Shown in pieces: positions 27,364-37,246 of a DNA stretch of 64,000 nt (position 1 is its first letter; each line of letters begins with the position of its first letter). The position numbers and the translations under genes are program-made. Below the pieces are notes generated by a model. The model saw only the letters and a program-made list of their open reading frames with translations, was not told the DNA's origin and ran no database searches. The stretch is from Lachnospiraceae bacterium (GTDB lineage Bacteria; Bacillota; Clostridia; Lachnospirales; Lachnospiraceae): NCBI GenBank assembly GCA_017938405.1, contig JAGBBP010000044.1, positions 1 to 64,000 of the forward strand, given 5' to 3'.

Positions 27364-28215
27364 TTATACTGTTTCTTCTTTGTTTTCCGTATCCGCATCC
27401 TTTTCCGACTCGGTCTGTACCGGCGGGGTCGGGGTTGACTCTACCGGATTATCCTGTACGAATACATCCGTTCCTTCCTTCGGTGCGGAATTGATAACAT
27501 CCACTTCGATGACATCTTCCGCTGTGGTATAGTACGGAGCATTGTTAAACATAACAGAAAATGTATGTTTGCCCGGAGTAAGCTGATGGAACACATCCTG
27601 ATTAATCGTAAAATAGTTCTTATTCTTTCGAATGTAATCCGGATTAATAATCTGTTCTCCGTCCACGATAACCGCAATCTCCGTAGCCTGTGCTTCGTCC
27701 GTACCGAAATCCACTTCAAAGGAGAAGTTCTTCGGGCTGGAACCGTCATAAGAGAAATACCCGGATGCCATCTTCGGCATCTTCTGCTCCAACAAATATC
27801 CGGCTTCATATACTTCCACCAAATGCTCGGAATCATATAAACTGCCGTCTACCGTAAGGTAAGCTTTTCCGCCGCTGATGGTAACACCTTCTACAATTCC
27901 CTGCTTGTAGTTTAATGTGCCGTCTTCGTTTTCCGAGGATACACATACTTCCTTTCCTACCATGGAAAGCATCTGGGAATTCTCGTTGGTTGCCGCCAAA
28001 TTCTGCATCTGTTCCAACTGGGAGAACTGTGCCAACTGTGCAATATACTCTGTATCCGACGTAGGATTTAACGGATCCTGATACTTCATCTGTGCTACCA
28101 GAAGCTGTAAGAACGCATCTTTGCCGAGCTCGGAAGTTCCCTTTGTTTCTTTCTTGGTACTTTCGATTGCGGTATTTTCTACTTTTCCGTCTTTAATCGG
28201 TTGAATTAATGCCAT
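27364..28215 (-). CDS. flgD: Flagellar hook cap / assembly protein FlgD
   Basis: 283 residues. The N-terminal conserved region (about 28-90) holds LGKDAFLQLLVAQMKYQDPL and the AQFSQLEQMQNL stretch. A beta-rich hook-cap domain follows, then an acidic Pro/Thr/Glu tail (about 245-283). FlgD caps the growing hook and is later removed. It lies between fliK and the hook gene region, as in Bacillus. Confidence 0.95.
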   Translation of the reverse strand: MALIQPIKDGKVENTAIESTKKETKGTSELGKDAFLQLLVAQMKYQDPLNPTSDTEYIAQLAQFSQLEQMQNLAATNENSQMLSMVGKEVCVSSENEDGTLNYKQGIVEGVTISGGKAYLTVDGSLYDSEHLVEVYEAGYLLEQKMPKMASGYFSYDGSSPKNFSFEVDFGTDEAQATEIAVIVDGEQIINPDYIRKNKNYFTINQDVFHQLTPGKHTFSVMFNNAPYYTTAEDVIEVDVINSAPKEGTDVFVQDNPVESTPTPPVQTESEKDADTENKEETV

Positions 28216-28230
28216 AACTTACTTCCTTTC

Positions 28231-29598
28231 TTACGCCGAGTAATCCACGCTGCTGTCGGTTACATTGAGATACTCTGTCATTTGCGGTACATCTTCTTCC
28301 ACGTCTTCTACCTGAAAAGTTCCTGCTTTTCTTCTCTTTTCCGGTTCGCCGTTTCCGTTCTGTCTTGCTTCTTCGTCCTGCCGGAACCCGAATTCGGATA
28401 CCGTAACTTCGATTGCTTCCACTTTAATGCCCTGATTCTGTAAGGACTCACGAAGCGCTGCCATCTGGCTTTCGATAGCCTCCTTTGCAACCTCCGACTG
28501 GGTGGTAAACTGAGCGGTCATCGCACCTTCCTTTTCCGTAATGGTAAGGTTTACCCTGCCAAGATGTTCCGGGTTCAACTGTAGTTCCATGTTGGTCTGC
28601 TCCGGACGAATGGTGATTTTAATCTGTTCCATAATCTGGTTTGCGATTTCTCTCACCTGAGCCGTAAGCTCTGCATTTGCCTCTCCCGTCTCATTTACCG
28701 CGTAGTTTGCAAGAGTATCGATAAATACGGATTTGACATTGGCATCGTTCTCGGACGAAACGGTAATTACATCGCCGTTCTTTCTTGCTGCTGCCTTATG
28801 TCCTTCCGTTCCGGACTCGCCGGACTCTGTTTTGGTCTGTTCGGATGCTTCCAAGGTCTTTGCTTCCACGTTTTCCGTTGTTGCTTCCACCGCGTCTTCA
28901 TCCTGTGTTTCCTGTTCCGGAAGTTTTTCTTCGGTGTAATCTGCCGCAAAATCAATTACCTCCGCATCCGCTTCTACGGTTGCTTCCTCATTCTGCAACG
29001 ATTCTAACACCTTCCGTACCTCTTCCGGTGAAATTTCTGCCGCATCTACCGTTTGTTCCACGGTCTGTACCAAATCGGTAAATTCCTGAAACATTCCTTC
29101 GTTGGTCAGAAATTCTGTCGGGTCAGCCTGATTCAAATTCAGAAAAATCTGCTGTAAACTGTCTCTGTCGAGCAAATCCGCATCTTTTAAATCAAGCGCC
29201 TCCATTGTTTCGGTAAGCTGTTCGTCCGTGATGCCCAGTGTTTCACAAATCACCTGGCGGATCTGTACAACCAACGTTGCAACCGCTTCCATCGCTTCTT
29301 CCGGAACTTCGTTTGTTTCTTCCGTCACGGTCGTTTCGATTTCTTTCACTTTGTTTTCACCCGAAAACATCGCTTTTGCGCGTTCTCTGACATCCTCCCG
29401 CTCACCTGAAGTCTCGTTTACGCTCACTTTTTTCGTAGGCGCACCCGAAATTTCATTCTTTCCGCTTTTGGACGTTTCCATAAACTGTTCAAAAGAACCT
29501 TCCTGCATTCCTTTTACGGAACCGCCTACCGCAGGAAACCCGGAAAACATGGCATTCATCGCCGAACCAGCACCGTTCATAATACCTTGTGCTGTCAT
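28231..29598 (-). CDS. fliK: Flagellar hook-length control protein FliK
   Basis: 455 residues from the ATG at 29598, which has AGGAGG upstream; a longer frame to 29673 would overlap motE. A long acidic, Glu/Thr-rich and probably flexible N-terminal ruler region (about 1-330) is followed by the compact C-terminal domain (about 335-425) with MELQLNPEHLGRVNLTI and the MAALRESLQNQGI helix, which contacts FlhB to trigger the substrate switch. The very acidic N-terminus is typical of fast-evolving FliK proteins. Confidence 0.93.
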   Translation of the reverse strand: MTAQGIMNGAGSAMNAMFSGFPAVGGSVKGMQEGSFEQFMETSKSGKNEISGAPTKKVSVNETSGEREDVRERAKAMFSGENKVKEIETTVTEETNEVPEEAMEAVATLVVQIRQVICETLGITDEQLTETMEALDLKDADLLDRDSLQQIFLNLNQADPTEFLTNEGMFQEFTDLVQTVEQTVDAAEISPEEVRKVLESLQNEEATVEADAEVIDFAADYTEEKLPEQETQDEDAVEATTENVEAKTLEASEQTKTESGESGTEGHKAAARKNGDVITVSSENDANVKSVFIDTLANYAVNETGEANAELTAQVREIANQIMEQIKITIRPEQTNMELQLNPEHLGRVNLTITEKEGAMTAQFTTQSEVAKEAIESQMAALRESLQNQGIKVEAIEVTVSEFGFRQDEEARQNGNGEPEKRRKAGTFQVEDVEEDVPQMTEYLNVTDSSVDYSA

Positions 29599-29654
29599 TT
29601 TTTTCCTCCTTTCTCTCGTATTTTTTATAGAAACCCTTATGGGGATTTCACAAC

Positions 29655-30428
29655 TTAATCCGCAAGTACCCAATCATCAAATCTTGCTTCGTCCATTTCC
29701 TTCATCTTTCGTGTAATCTTTGCCGCATATAACGGGTCCATACTGGACAGAATATCGGAAACCGACTGCACCTTCATGCAATACAGCATCTTACATACAA
29801 ATTCCAAATCCGCCGTCATGTTTTCAAATACTTCCGCAGCATCGGATGCCTTCATCTTCTCGTAATATGCCGCCTTTTCTTTAATCGTCACATTATAGGC
29901 TTCTTTCTGAATCGCCATCTCGTAAATACGCTCCGCATTTTCCGGAGAAATGGTCTCATACCACTTTATGTATTCGTCAATGGACGGCGCATGCTCTCCG
30001 AATACAACCTTACGGTCAAATTCATACACCCGGTCTTCAAAATCCGCCATTTTCTTTTCCAATTCCTTCAGACGATTCACCTGAGAAGTAAGGGCGGTGA
30101 TCTCATCATCCTTATCTTCATTGTCTATAGTTAATTTATCGACCAAAATCTCCAATTCCTTAATACGTTGATTCGCTTCTACGATATCTTTATATGCCAA
30201 ATCATTTTCCCAGGCAAGTTTTTCGTCGGAAACATCCGGAAGAATTTTGTTCACCAGCGGAATATCCTTTAACATCGGCCGCAATGTGGTACCGATTCCG
30301 CCCACATCCAAATTTATTAAAAGTGCAAAAATCGCAATCCAAATTACAATAATGAGCAATACAATAAAGGCAGTCAGCAAGCCGCCTTTTTTCTCGTCTC
30401 CTGCAGTTCCTCTGTCTCTTCTCGCCAT
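29655..30428 (-). CDS. MotE / YlxF-like flagellar protein
   Basis: 257 residues. One membrane helix (about 17-41), an extended coiled coil (about 80-135), and a C-terminal MgtE-N-like helical domain (about 165-250) containing the AAEVFENM and LSSMDPLYAAKITRKM repeats. It is the counterpart of Bacillus YlxF, between fliJ and fliK, and of MotE, a chaperone-like partner for the stator in other genera. Its start overlaps the fliJ stop by one base. Confidence 0.85.
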   Translation of the reverse strand: MARRDRGTAGDEKKGGLLTAFIVLLIIVIWIAIFALLINLDVGGIGTTLRPMLKDIPLVNKILPDVSDEKLAWENDLAYKDIVEANQRIKELEILVDKLTIDNEDKDDEITALTSQVNRLKELEKKMADFEDRVYEFDRKVVFGEHAPSIDEYIKWYETISPENAERIYEMAIQKEAYNVTIKEKAAYYEKMKASDAAEVFENMTADLEFVCKMLYCMKVQSVSDILSSMDPLYAAKITRKMKEMDEARFDDWVLAD

Positions 30429-30883
30429 TACGCTTCCTCTGCCTCCTGTTTCCCGTATTGAAAGCTGGTTCGTTCATCTATTTCCTTTTGCTCTTCTGCA
30501 TTCATTTCCTGCCGGTACACTTCAAATGCGTTTTCCCGCAACCGTTCCTGGGTCTTTCGTTCCGTCATGGATTCTACCAAACGCTCTTCTGCCGCCCGCA
30601 TTGCAAGCTCTGCTTTTTTTACATTCTGCTTCTGTCTTACAATCTGATCATCCGTTGCTTCCACCGCCAATTGCAGACGATTTAACTTCGGTACATCCAG
30701 CCGGGTGGCCATGACCTGCCGTTTTTCCTCCACATAAGCTTCTCTCTTACGGTACAAAGCTTCCAACCGCTCCTCTTCCTCGTTTAAACGGAGCTTTGCC
30801 GCACCGTAAGCCGCCTTTGCCTGGTCCTCTAATTTTTGTTTGATTACAAGAAGGCTTTGCATGGAATAACGAAACTTTTTCAT
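30428..30883 (-). CDS. fliJ: Flagellar export coiled-coil protein FliJ
   Basis: 151 residues, almost entirely charged alpha helix, forming the antiparallel coiled coil that inserts into the FliI hexamer. N-terminal MKKFRYSMQSLLVIKQ is typical. The frame extends to a GTG at 30892 inside the ribosome-binding region; the ATG at 30883 with AAGGAG eight bases upstream is preferred. Low conservation makes gene order important for the call: it lies between fliI and motE. Confidence 0.9.
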   Translation of the reverse strand: MKKFRYSMQSLLVIKQKLEDQAKAAYGAAKLRLNEEEERLEALYRKREAYVEEKRQVMATRLDVPKLNRLQLAVEATDDQIVRQKQNVKKAELAMRAAEERLVESMTERKTQERLRENAFEVYRQEMNAEEQKEIDERTSFQYGKQEAEEA

Positions 30884-30916
30884 CTGCAACACTCCTTCCT
30901 TCTTTTACACAAACAA

Positions 30917-32233
30917 TTATGCCGGACCGTCCGCAAAAATACTGCTTAACTGTTCTACCGTTTCTTCAAAGGTAAACTTTTCATCCGTCGCTTGACACAA
31001 AAACTCGTTAATGGCACTGTTTTTCCGAATCGCATAGTCGATTTCCGGATTGGAACCGGCTTTATAGGCTCCGATATTAATCAAATCCTCCGCATCGGAA
31101 TAGGTAGCCAATGTACTTTTTAACTTACTTGCCAGTTTCTTATGCTCCTTTGATGCAACCGCACTCATAACTCGGGAAATGCTTTGCAATACATCAATGG
31201 CCGGATAATGATTCTTATGTCCCAGCTTTCTGGATAAAATAATATGTCCGTCCAAAATCCCTCTGGCCGTATCGGAAATCGGCTCGTTAAAATCGTCACC
31301 GTCTACCAATACGGTATAGATACCGGTAATGGAACCAACTGCACCGTTGCCTGCCCGTTCCAAAAGCTTCGGCATCTCCGCATATACGCTGGGCGGATAC
31401 CCTCTGGACACCGGTGGTTCTCCCGCCGCCAGACCGATTTCTCTTTGTGCCATGGAAAATCGGGTCAGATTATCTAGCATTAACAAAACATCCTTGCCCT
31501 GGTCTCTGAAATACTCCGCAATGGCAGTAGCCGTCTGGGCCGCCTTTTTACGAATTAACGCCGGCTTGTCGGAGGTCGCGATAACCAGTACCGAACGACG
31601 CATACCTTCCTCACCCAGGTCATGTTCGATAAATTCTTTTACTTCTCGTCCGCGCTCACCGATCAGCGCAATTACATTAATATCAGCCTTTGTATTCCGG
31701 GCAATCATACCGAGCAAGGTACTCTTACCTACACCGGAACCGGCAAAAATACCGATACGCTGTCCTTTCCCCAAGGTCAGCATTCCATCGATTGCCTTTA
31801 CTCCAAGCGGTAACACATCACGAATCAACACACGATCCATCGGGTCCGGCGGCTGCGCATTGACTTCATAAAAGTTTGTAACATTCAACTCGCTTCCGTT
31901 TAGCGGACGTCCCAAACCATCCAGTGCCATACCGAGAAGTTCCTCACCTACCGGCACCTTCAGAGCCTCGGAACAAATCTCCACACTATCCCCGATTCCG
32001 ATACCGGATACTTCTTCATATGGAGTCAGTAATACCCGGTTATCCCGGAAACCGACCACTTCCGCCCGGATTTGCCTGCTTTTATCCGTAGATGAAATGG
32101 TACAGACATCCCCCAGTTTCGCCTCCGGTCCGAGAGACTCTATGGTCAGTCCGACAATCTTAACCACTTTGCCGTACTTCTTAACATAGGACCGCTCCCG
32201 CAGTCGTAAAATCTCCTCGGTCAAAAACGCCAT
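30917..32233 (-). CDS. fliI: Flagellum-specific ATPase FliI
   Basis: 438 residues. Walker A GIFAGSGVGKST at about 162-173, Walker B region VLLMLDNLTRFSMAQREIG, and the AAGEPPVSRGYPPSVY block shared with F1 ATPase beta subunits. It unfolds export substrates and releases their chaperones at the base of the gate. The ATG at 32233 has AAAGG seven bases upstream; the extra codons up to 32254 overlap fliH. Confidence 0.97.
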   Translation of the reverse strand: MAFLTEEILRLRERSYVKKYGKVVKIVGLTIESLGPEAKLGDVCTISSTDKSRQIRAEVVGFRDNRVLLTPYEEVSGIGIGDSVEICSEALKVPVGEELLGMALDGLGRPLNGSELNVTNFYEVNAQPPDPMDRVLIRDVLPLGVKAIDGMLTLGKGQRIGIFAGSGVGKSTLLGMIARNTKADINVIALIGERGREVKEFIEHDLGEEGMRRSVLVIATSDKPALIRKKAAQTATAIAEYFRDQGKDVLLMLDNLTRFSMAQREIGLAAGEPPVSRGYPPSVYAEMPKLLERAGNGAVGSITGIYTVLVDGDDFNEPISDTARGILDGHIILSRKLGHKNHYPAIDVLQSISRVMSAVASKEHKKLASKLKSTLATYSDAEDLINIGAYKAGSNPEIDYAIRKNSAINEFLCQATDEKFTFEETVEQLSSIFADGPA

Positions 32234-32234
32234 C

Positions 32235-33203
32235 TTAAATCCTTTCTTGTACACTAAGCAGCCGGATGTCCTCTATCAGGCCTTCCAGCTGTGTACCCAA
32301 ACTGCAATCGATAATGTTGGAGTCTGTTTCAATCATGCACTCTCCTTTTTTTAACAAAGCATCCTGCACGATTTCTAACGTAACCTCCCGTTCGAACATT
32401 GCCCGGAAGTTATCCGCTGCACTCCGTACTTCTTCCAAATCCTCTTTGGAAACTTTAATCAAAAAGGTGTTGCTGCGTTCCGCGTCCGCTAACGCTCTCC
32501 CCACCAGATAGGTCACAATTCCTTTTCTGGTCTCCAGACAAACACCGGTTAAATGCTCCAACAATTTTATCACAACATCCGAAGCCATTGGCTCCAGTTC
32601 TTTTGTCTTCTGTTCAAACAATTCCGTAAGCAGACGTTCTTTTTGCGCATATGCTGCCGCCTGTTCTTCCTGTTCCTGCAAAAGTCTGGCTCTTCCGGAT
32701 TCATAACCTTCCTGCTTTGCCGCCTCGAAAATCGCCTGTTTCTCTTCCTCCGCAGCCTCTCTTGCCTTGGATTTTAACTGTTCTCCCTGGGCTCTGGCCT
32801 GCTCCAAAATCACATCCGCCTGGGTACGAAGCTGTTTTTCCATTTCGATTCGTACCGCCAACTTTTCTGCTTCCGTCAATTCATATTTTAATTTTTTCAG
32901 TTCTTCTTCCTTCCACGCTTCAATGGATGCACGGTCAAGAATAAACCGTTCTTCCTGCGACTCTGCCTCGGATTCTCCTTCCTCTCCTTCGCTAACACCT
33001 TCCACGGTATCTGCTTCTGAAAGAGTCTCTCCCTCCTGGGCTTCCAATGCAATCGCGCGGATTCCTCCGATAAAAGTAGCTTCCCTTTCTGCCTCTATTG
33101 CTTCCGCAATCCGGGAATGTATGACTTCTTCCCGCTCTTCCACATCGATTACCCGCATTTCTTCTTTGTAGCGTATCGAATACGCCTTTATCATATTAGA
33201 CAA
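32235..33203 (-). CDS. fliH: Flagellar export ATPase regulator FliH
   Basis: About 322 residues, long for FliH. An acidic N-terminal half with many Glu (about 60-120), a central coiled coil rich in Glu/Gln/Arg/Ala (about 120-220), and a C-terminal FliH/YscL-like domain (about 225-320, with MASDVVIKLLEHLTGV). It binds FliI and anchors it at the C-ring. Start is uncertain: TTG at 33203 gives MSNMIKAYS and lies 11 bases after GGAGG, overlapping fliG by eight bases; ATG at 33194 is the alternative. Confidence 0.88.
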   Translation of the reverse strand: MSNMIKAYSIRYKEEMRVIDVEEREEVIHSRIAEAIEAEREATFIGGIRAIALEAQEGETLSEADTVEGVSEGEEGESEAESQEERFILDRASIEAWKEEELKKLKYELTEAEKLAVRIEMEKQLRTQADVILEQARAQGEQLKSKAREAAEEEKQAIFEAAKQEGYESGRARLLQEQEEQAAAYAQKERLLTELFEQKTKELEPMASDVVIKLLEHLTGVCLETRKGIVTYLVGRALADAERSNTFLIKVSKEDLEEVRSAADNFRAMFEREVTLEIVQDALLKKGECMIETDSNIIDCSLGTQLEGLIEDIRLLSVQERI

Positions 33204-34209
33204 CGATCTCGTCACCTCCGCCTCTGGAAATAACAATTTCTCCGGAGTCCTCTAACTTACGAATAATATTAACAATCTTCTGCTGTGCTTCTTCAACATC
33301 CTTCAAACGTACCGGACCCATGAAGTCCATATCGTCCTTAATCATAGCCACAAGACGCTTAGACAGGTTATTAAAGATAACCGTCTGTACCTCTTCGTTT
33401 GCGCTCTTAAGTGCGGTAGCAAGCTCGTTATTATCCACCTCACGCAACACACGCTGGATGGAACGGTCGTCCAGAGAAAGGATGTCTTCGAATACAAACA
33501 TCTTTCTGCGGATCTCGTCTGCAAGCTCCGGCTCTTCGATTTCGAGAGTTTCCATGATGTGCTTTTCCGTACCTCGGTCTACGGTGTTCAAAATCTCTAC
33601 GATTGCGTCTACGCCGCCGGCAATGGTGTAATCCTGGTTTACTAAGGACGCCAGCTTACGCTCCAATACATGCTCTACATCGCGGATGGTATCCGGTGAT
33701 GTACGGTCCATCTGTGCGATACGTTTCGCAACATCTGCCTGCTTATCCGGTGACAAGGCACTGACAATGGTCGCGGCCTGTCCCGCAGAAAGGTAAGACA
33801 AAATAAGTGCAATCGTCTGGGAATTTTCATCCTGAATAAAGTTAAGGAGCTGGCTCGGATCGGTCTTACGCACAAACTCGAACGGACGCACCTGCAGGGA
33901 ATCGGTAAGTTTTCCGATGATCTCTTTTGCTTTGTCCGCACCAAAGGATTTTTCCAGCAAATCGTTGGCATAGCTGATACCACCCTCGGTTACATACTGC
34001 TGTGCCAGACAAACTTCGTAAAACTCATCCAACACTTCATCCTTTACCGACGGTGTTACATTCTTCGTATTTGCAATTTCAAGGGTAAGCTGCTCTACCT
34101 CGTCTTCTTTCAGAAACTTAAACACTTTGGATGCTCGTTCCGGACCGACTACAATAAACAAGATAGACGCTTTTTGTATTCCGTTTAAATCAAGAGATCT
34201 GCCTGCCAT
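33196..34209 (-). CDS. fliG: Flagellar motor switch protein FliG
   Basis: 337 residues, the standard length. The N-terminal domain binds FliF, the middle armadillo-like domain binds FliM, and the C-terminal domain (about 240-337) holds the charged torque helix, readable in LDDRSIQRVLREVDNNELATAL. The C-terminal SRGGGDEIVV tail overlaps the fliH start. FliG is the C-ring component that contacts MotA. Confidence 0.97.
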   Translation of the reverse strand: MAGRSLDLNGIQKASILFIVVGPERASKVFKFLKEDEVEQLTLEIANTKNVTPSVKDEVLDEFYEVCLAQQYVTEGGISYANDLLEKSFGADKAKEIIGKLTDSLQVRPFEFVRKTDPSQLLNFIQDENSQTIALILSYLSAGQAATIVSALSPDKQADVAKRIAQMDRTSPDTIRDVEHVLERKLASLVNQDYTIAGGVDAIVEILNTVDRGTEKHIMETLEIEEPELADEIRRKMFVFEDILSLDDRSIQRVLREVDNNELATALKSANEEVQTVIFNNLSKRLVAMIKDDMDFMGPVRLKDVEEAQQKIVNIIRKLEDSGEIVISRGGGDEIVV

Positions 34210-34229
34210 GCCGTTTCCTCCTTCCGACT

Positions 34230-35831
34230 TTAGTACTCATCGTTCAACCATGCCCGCAACAACATTGCCACAGACTCCGGATTTTCATCAAAGAACTTCT
34301 CAATCAAAATTCTGGTTTCGGATTTCTCTCCGAACTCAACATCCTCCAAGGATGCATTGTTGCCGTGCTCTGCCAGAATCTCGGAATAGTTGAGCTCCGG
34401 CTCCACTTCCGTTACTTCCACCGGCTTCATGCCACGGAACACCACATAAGCCAGGAATGCCAGTAATAATACCGCAAGAACAATGGTAAGTACAAATTCC
34501 CAATCCAACGGCTCTTCCAGAACCTCAACGAACTTATACTGGTCATAGGTGATAATATGTATGTTTTCTCTCGGAATACCGGTTGCCATGGCTACCATCA
34601 GATATAAATCCTCCGGTGGCTGGGTCTGCCTCGGCTTCCCGTATAAAAGCTTAAACTGTTCATAAGTCATATCCTCGGTTAAAAGCTCCTTTTCCCGAAG
34701 TTCTGCTTCACTCACTTCATCCACATGGGTTGCCACAACACTGATGGAAGACGTCTCCTTATCCACCACACCGGTCTCGTAAATCTCGTTGGTAATCTGC
34801 TTATTATATACAAAATCAATGGACTCGGAATCCACGGAAGAACTGCCTCCCATACTGTTTACCAGCATGTAGTCCACCTCGTCGTTGGAATCCGTTCCCG
34901 GGATATCCCCGTCTCCCGTAACACCTGTAGCGGAATAGGATTCATAATGCAATTGATAGCCCTGTTCCATGTCCGGATTATCCGGATAATAGCGTTCGGT
35001 ATAGGTCTCCTTCTGATCCATATTTACGGTAATGGACGGCATAACCTCTGTCAGCTCATACCGGTTTGCTACAAAGCCTGCATAAACAAGGTTCTTATAT
35101 GCCAAAGAAATCTCATCCTTAAAGGCCTCGATTTCATCCTGGGTCATGTCTTCATCTTCCGGCTTCGGTCCGTCATACAACAAAACACCGTACTGATCTA
35201 CCACACGAATTTCATCCGTGGTAGTATTTCCCAAGGCATGGGCTACGGCCACCGCAATGGATTCCGGCATAACAGTCTTATTAAACTCTTCGTTAACGGT
35301 CAAAAAGACACTGGCCGGCGTATTCTTCTTTCCCGTCAACAAGGTGGTGGAAGAATCCTGCGGTACATAATGAATATCCGCCTCATCTACGCCCACCATG
35401 GCTTCGACTTTCTGCTTTAACTCGGACTGAAGATACAAATGATTTCTGGTCAGACGTTCTCCGCTGGTAGTACTGATACTGGTACTTAATAAATCCTCAA
35501 TGCCGAATCCGTCCTCTTGCAAATCACTCTGGGCAACCAAAACCACCGCATCCGTCTGGCGCTTTTCATCTACTTCTACCGTCAGATTGTCGTCCAACAG
35601 CTTGTACTTGATTCCGCTCTCATCCAACAACTGCACCACTCCGGTGGCAATGTTGGTGGTTTCAAAGGTAGACAGCGTCACATACTTCGTCCTGCTTAAA
35701 AGCACAATAAGGATAGCAAGAGCCAGTACAACGCAGGAAAACACGCTGATAATAATGGTCTTTTGCTTACTTGTGTACTTATTCCATAACTCCAATAATC
35801 GCTTTGGAAGCTCTTTTAACCTCTCCTGCAT
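34230..35831 (-). CDS. fliF: Flagellar MS-ring protein FliF
   Basis: 533 residues. Two membrane helices, at about 24-46 and near 440-462, flank the periplasmic ring-building domains. The C-terminal cytoplasmic tail (about 465-533), ending in FFDENPESVAMLLRAWLNDEY, binds FliG. FliF nucleates the basal body. The start has AAAGGAG upstream. Confidence 0.97.
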   Translation of the reverse strand: MQERLKELPKRLLELWNKYTSKQKTIIISVFSCVVLALAILIVLLSRTKYVTLSTFETTNIATGVVQLLDESGIKYKLLDDNLTVEVDEKRQTDAVVLVAQSDLQEDGFGIEDLLSTSISTTSGERLTRNHLYLQSELKQKVEAMVGVDEADIHYVPQDSSTTLLTGKKNTPASVFLTVNEEFNKTVMPESIAVAVAHALGNTTTDEIRVVDQYGVLLYDGPKPEDEDMTQDEIEAFKDEISLAYKNLVYAGFVANRYELTEVMPSITVNMDQKETYTERYYPDNPDMEQGYQLHYESYSATGVTGDGDIPGTDSNDEVDYMLVNSMGGSSSVDSESIDFVYNKQITNEIYETGVVDKETSSISVVATHVDEVSEAELREKELLTEDMTYEQFKLLYGKPRQTQPPEDLYLMVAMATGIPRENIHIITYDQYKFVEVLEEPLDWEFVLTIVLAVLLLAFLAYVVFRGMKPVEVTEVEPELNYSEILAEHGNNASLEDVEFGEKSETRILIEKFFDENPESVAMLLRAWLNDEY

Positions 35832-35868
35832 AATGGCTGCTCCTTTGTATCAATCTATTCAAAACATA

Positions 35869-36183
35869 TTAGAACTGCATTTGCATCAATTCCCTGTAAG
35901 CATCCAGCACACCGTTCCGGATTGCTACCGTATACTGTAAAGAAAGATTTGCCTTGTTTTGTGCAATCAACAAATCATGTACATTATCATTCAAACCGAG
36001 CATATAAGACATCTGTGCCTCTTCCGCTTCATGGGTATAACGGTTTGTTTCCTCCAATAACCCGATTGCGGACTGATACAGTTCTTCAAACGCTCCGGAT
36101 TTCTCCGGCTTATCTTTTACCGCATTCACTGTAAAACTACTGTCCAACGGCTTAATTTTATTAATGGGTGCAATTAAACTCAT
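35869..36183 (-). CDS. fliE: Flagellar MS-ring/rod junction protein FliE
   Basis: 104 residues. A short N-terminal variable part is followed by conserved helices with FEELYQSAIGLLEETN and the C-terminal QYTVAIRNGVLDAYRELMQMQF, closely matching FliE. It joins the MS ring to the proximal rod and is among the first exported proteins. Order flgB-flgC-fliE-fliF is that of Bacillus. Confidence 0.96.
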   Translation of the reverse strand: MSLIAPINKIKPLDSSFTVNAVKDKPEKSGAFEELYQSAIGLLEETNRYTHEAEEAQMSYMLGLNDNVHDLLIAQNKANLSLQYTVAIRNGVLDAYRELMQMQF

Positions 36184-36220
36184 TCCGCCTCATCCTTTCC
36201 GCTTACTGACCGGTTACTCT

Positions 36221-36679
36221 TTATTTCCCGATTTCAAATCCCTTCATTGCCATGTTCTTTGTGGCATTAAATGCCGTCACATTCGCTTCAAAGGAACGGG
36301 ACGCATCAATCAGGTTCGTCATCTCCGTTACCGTATTGATGTTCGGCATGGCCACATAACCGTCCGCATCCGCATCCGGATGGGCCGGATCGTATACCAT
36401 CTTTAACGGTGTTACATGATCTTCCGCAATACCGGTAATCTTTACGCCATCCCCCAGCGGATCCGTCTTTCTGGAAATCCCGGTCTGCATGGAACGTAAA
36501 ATCGACTCAAAATTGGAATCGTTTTTCTCTGCGAATACCACCGTTTGACGGCGGTACACCTCTCCGTTCTCATCTCTGGTTGTATTTACATTTGCAATAT
36601 TCTGGGAAATAATATCCATACGTGTACGCTGTGCCGACATACCGCTGGCACTGACATTCAAAGAACCCATCAAAGACAT
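36221..36679 (-). CDS. flgC: Flagellar proximal rod protein FlgC
   Basis: 152 residues. The N-terminal rod motif SGMSAQRTRMDIISQNIANVNTT, a central VYDPAHPDADADGYVAMPN block, and the C-terminal helix with ASRSFEANVTAFN are diagnostic of FlgC. AAAGGAG lies upstream of the start. Confidence 0.97.
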   Translation of the reverse strand: MSLMGSLNVSASGMSAQRTRMDIISQNIANVNTTRDENGEVYRRQTVVFAEKNDSNFESILRSMQTGISRKTDPLGDGVKITGIAEDHVTPLKMVYDPAHPDADADGYVAMPNINTVTEMTNLIDASRSFEANVTAFNATKNMAMKGFEIGK

Positions 36680-36694
36680 AGGCCGCTCCTTTCC

Positions 36695-36712
36695 GCATAA
36701 GATGCCTTATGC
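36695..36712 (-). promoter_or_regulatory. Hairpin between flgB and flgC
   Basis: Seven-pair perfect stem with a four-base loop in the 74-base gap between flgB and flgC. No T-run follows. Possible mRNA stability or processing site. Confidence 0.45.
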
Positions 36713-36753
36713 ACAAACCTTACAAAATCTAATTTATGTACGCCAAAAAGCCG

Positions 36754-37140
36754 TTACCGCTGTAACACGGAACGGATTCTGGAAAACTCCTGGGTCATGG
36801 AATCCAAAAGTGCATAATACTTCAACTGATTATCTGCCAGATATGCGGATTCCGTATCGATATCCACGTTGTTACCGTCTTTTCGGTAATCCAACGTAGC
36901 ATGATCCAAATATGTAGTCGAACCAAGCTTGGATAAATCCATATTTTTTACCTTCTTCGACAACGCATCTCTGCCGGTCAGTTCTTTTGCCAGATAAGTT
37001 TCAAAGGTGACATCGCTACGCTTAAAGTCCGGCGTGTCCACATTTGCAATATTATTGGCAATGACTTCATTGCGCTTCCAGGAGGCATCCGCCGCCTTAT
37101 CTAACACATTTACAAAGCTAAAAGCATCTGAACCTATCAT
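36754..37140 (-). CDS. flgB: Flagellar proximal rod protein FlgB
   Basis: 128 residues from the ATG at 37140. The motif RNEVIANNIANVDTPDFKRSD is typical of FlgB, as is the C-terminal helix LKYYALLDSMTQEF. The open frame reaches a GTG at 37149 that abuts its own ribosome-binding site, so the ATG with AAAGGA ten bases upstream is chosen. It is the first gene of the fla/che operon, about 17 bases from the predicted transcription start. Confidence 0.96.
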   Translation of the reverse strand: MIGSDAFSFVNVLDKAADASWKRNEVIANNIANVDTPDFKRSDVTFETYLAKELTGRDALSKKVKNMDLSKLGSTTYLDHATLDYRKDGNNVDIDTESAYLADNQLKYYALLDSMTQEFSRIRSVLQR

Positions 37141-37163
37141 AAGATACACTTCCTTTCAATACT

Positions 37164-37191
37164 ATTATAGCGAAGTTTTGTAAAAACACAA
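37164..37191 (-). promoter_or_regulatory. Vegetative promoter of the fla/che operon
   Basis: Minus-strand -10 TATAAT (37164-37169), 16-bp spacer and -35 TTGTGT (37186-37191). It gives a very short 5' leader before flgB. No sigma-D type promoter was seen here, which fits an early, sigma-A dependent operon. Confidence 0.7.
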
Positions 37192-37246
37192 GATATATTT
37201 ACAAAAAACCTCATTTTTAGTTATAAAATACTAGAAATTGTGGTGT

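Noticed and set aside
37222..37240. Possible CodY box (AATTTTCWGAAAATT-like) between codY and flgB
   Set aside because: Best alignments on either strand have five to six mismatches of 15, which is expected by chance in AT-rich DNA. CodY control of the operon remains plausible from Bacillus but is not shown by the sequence.
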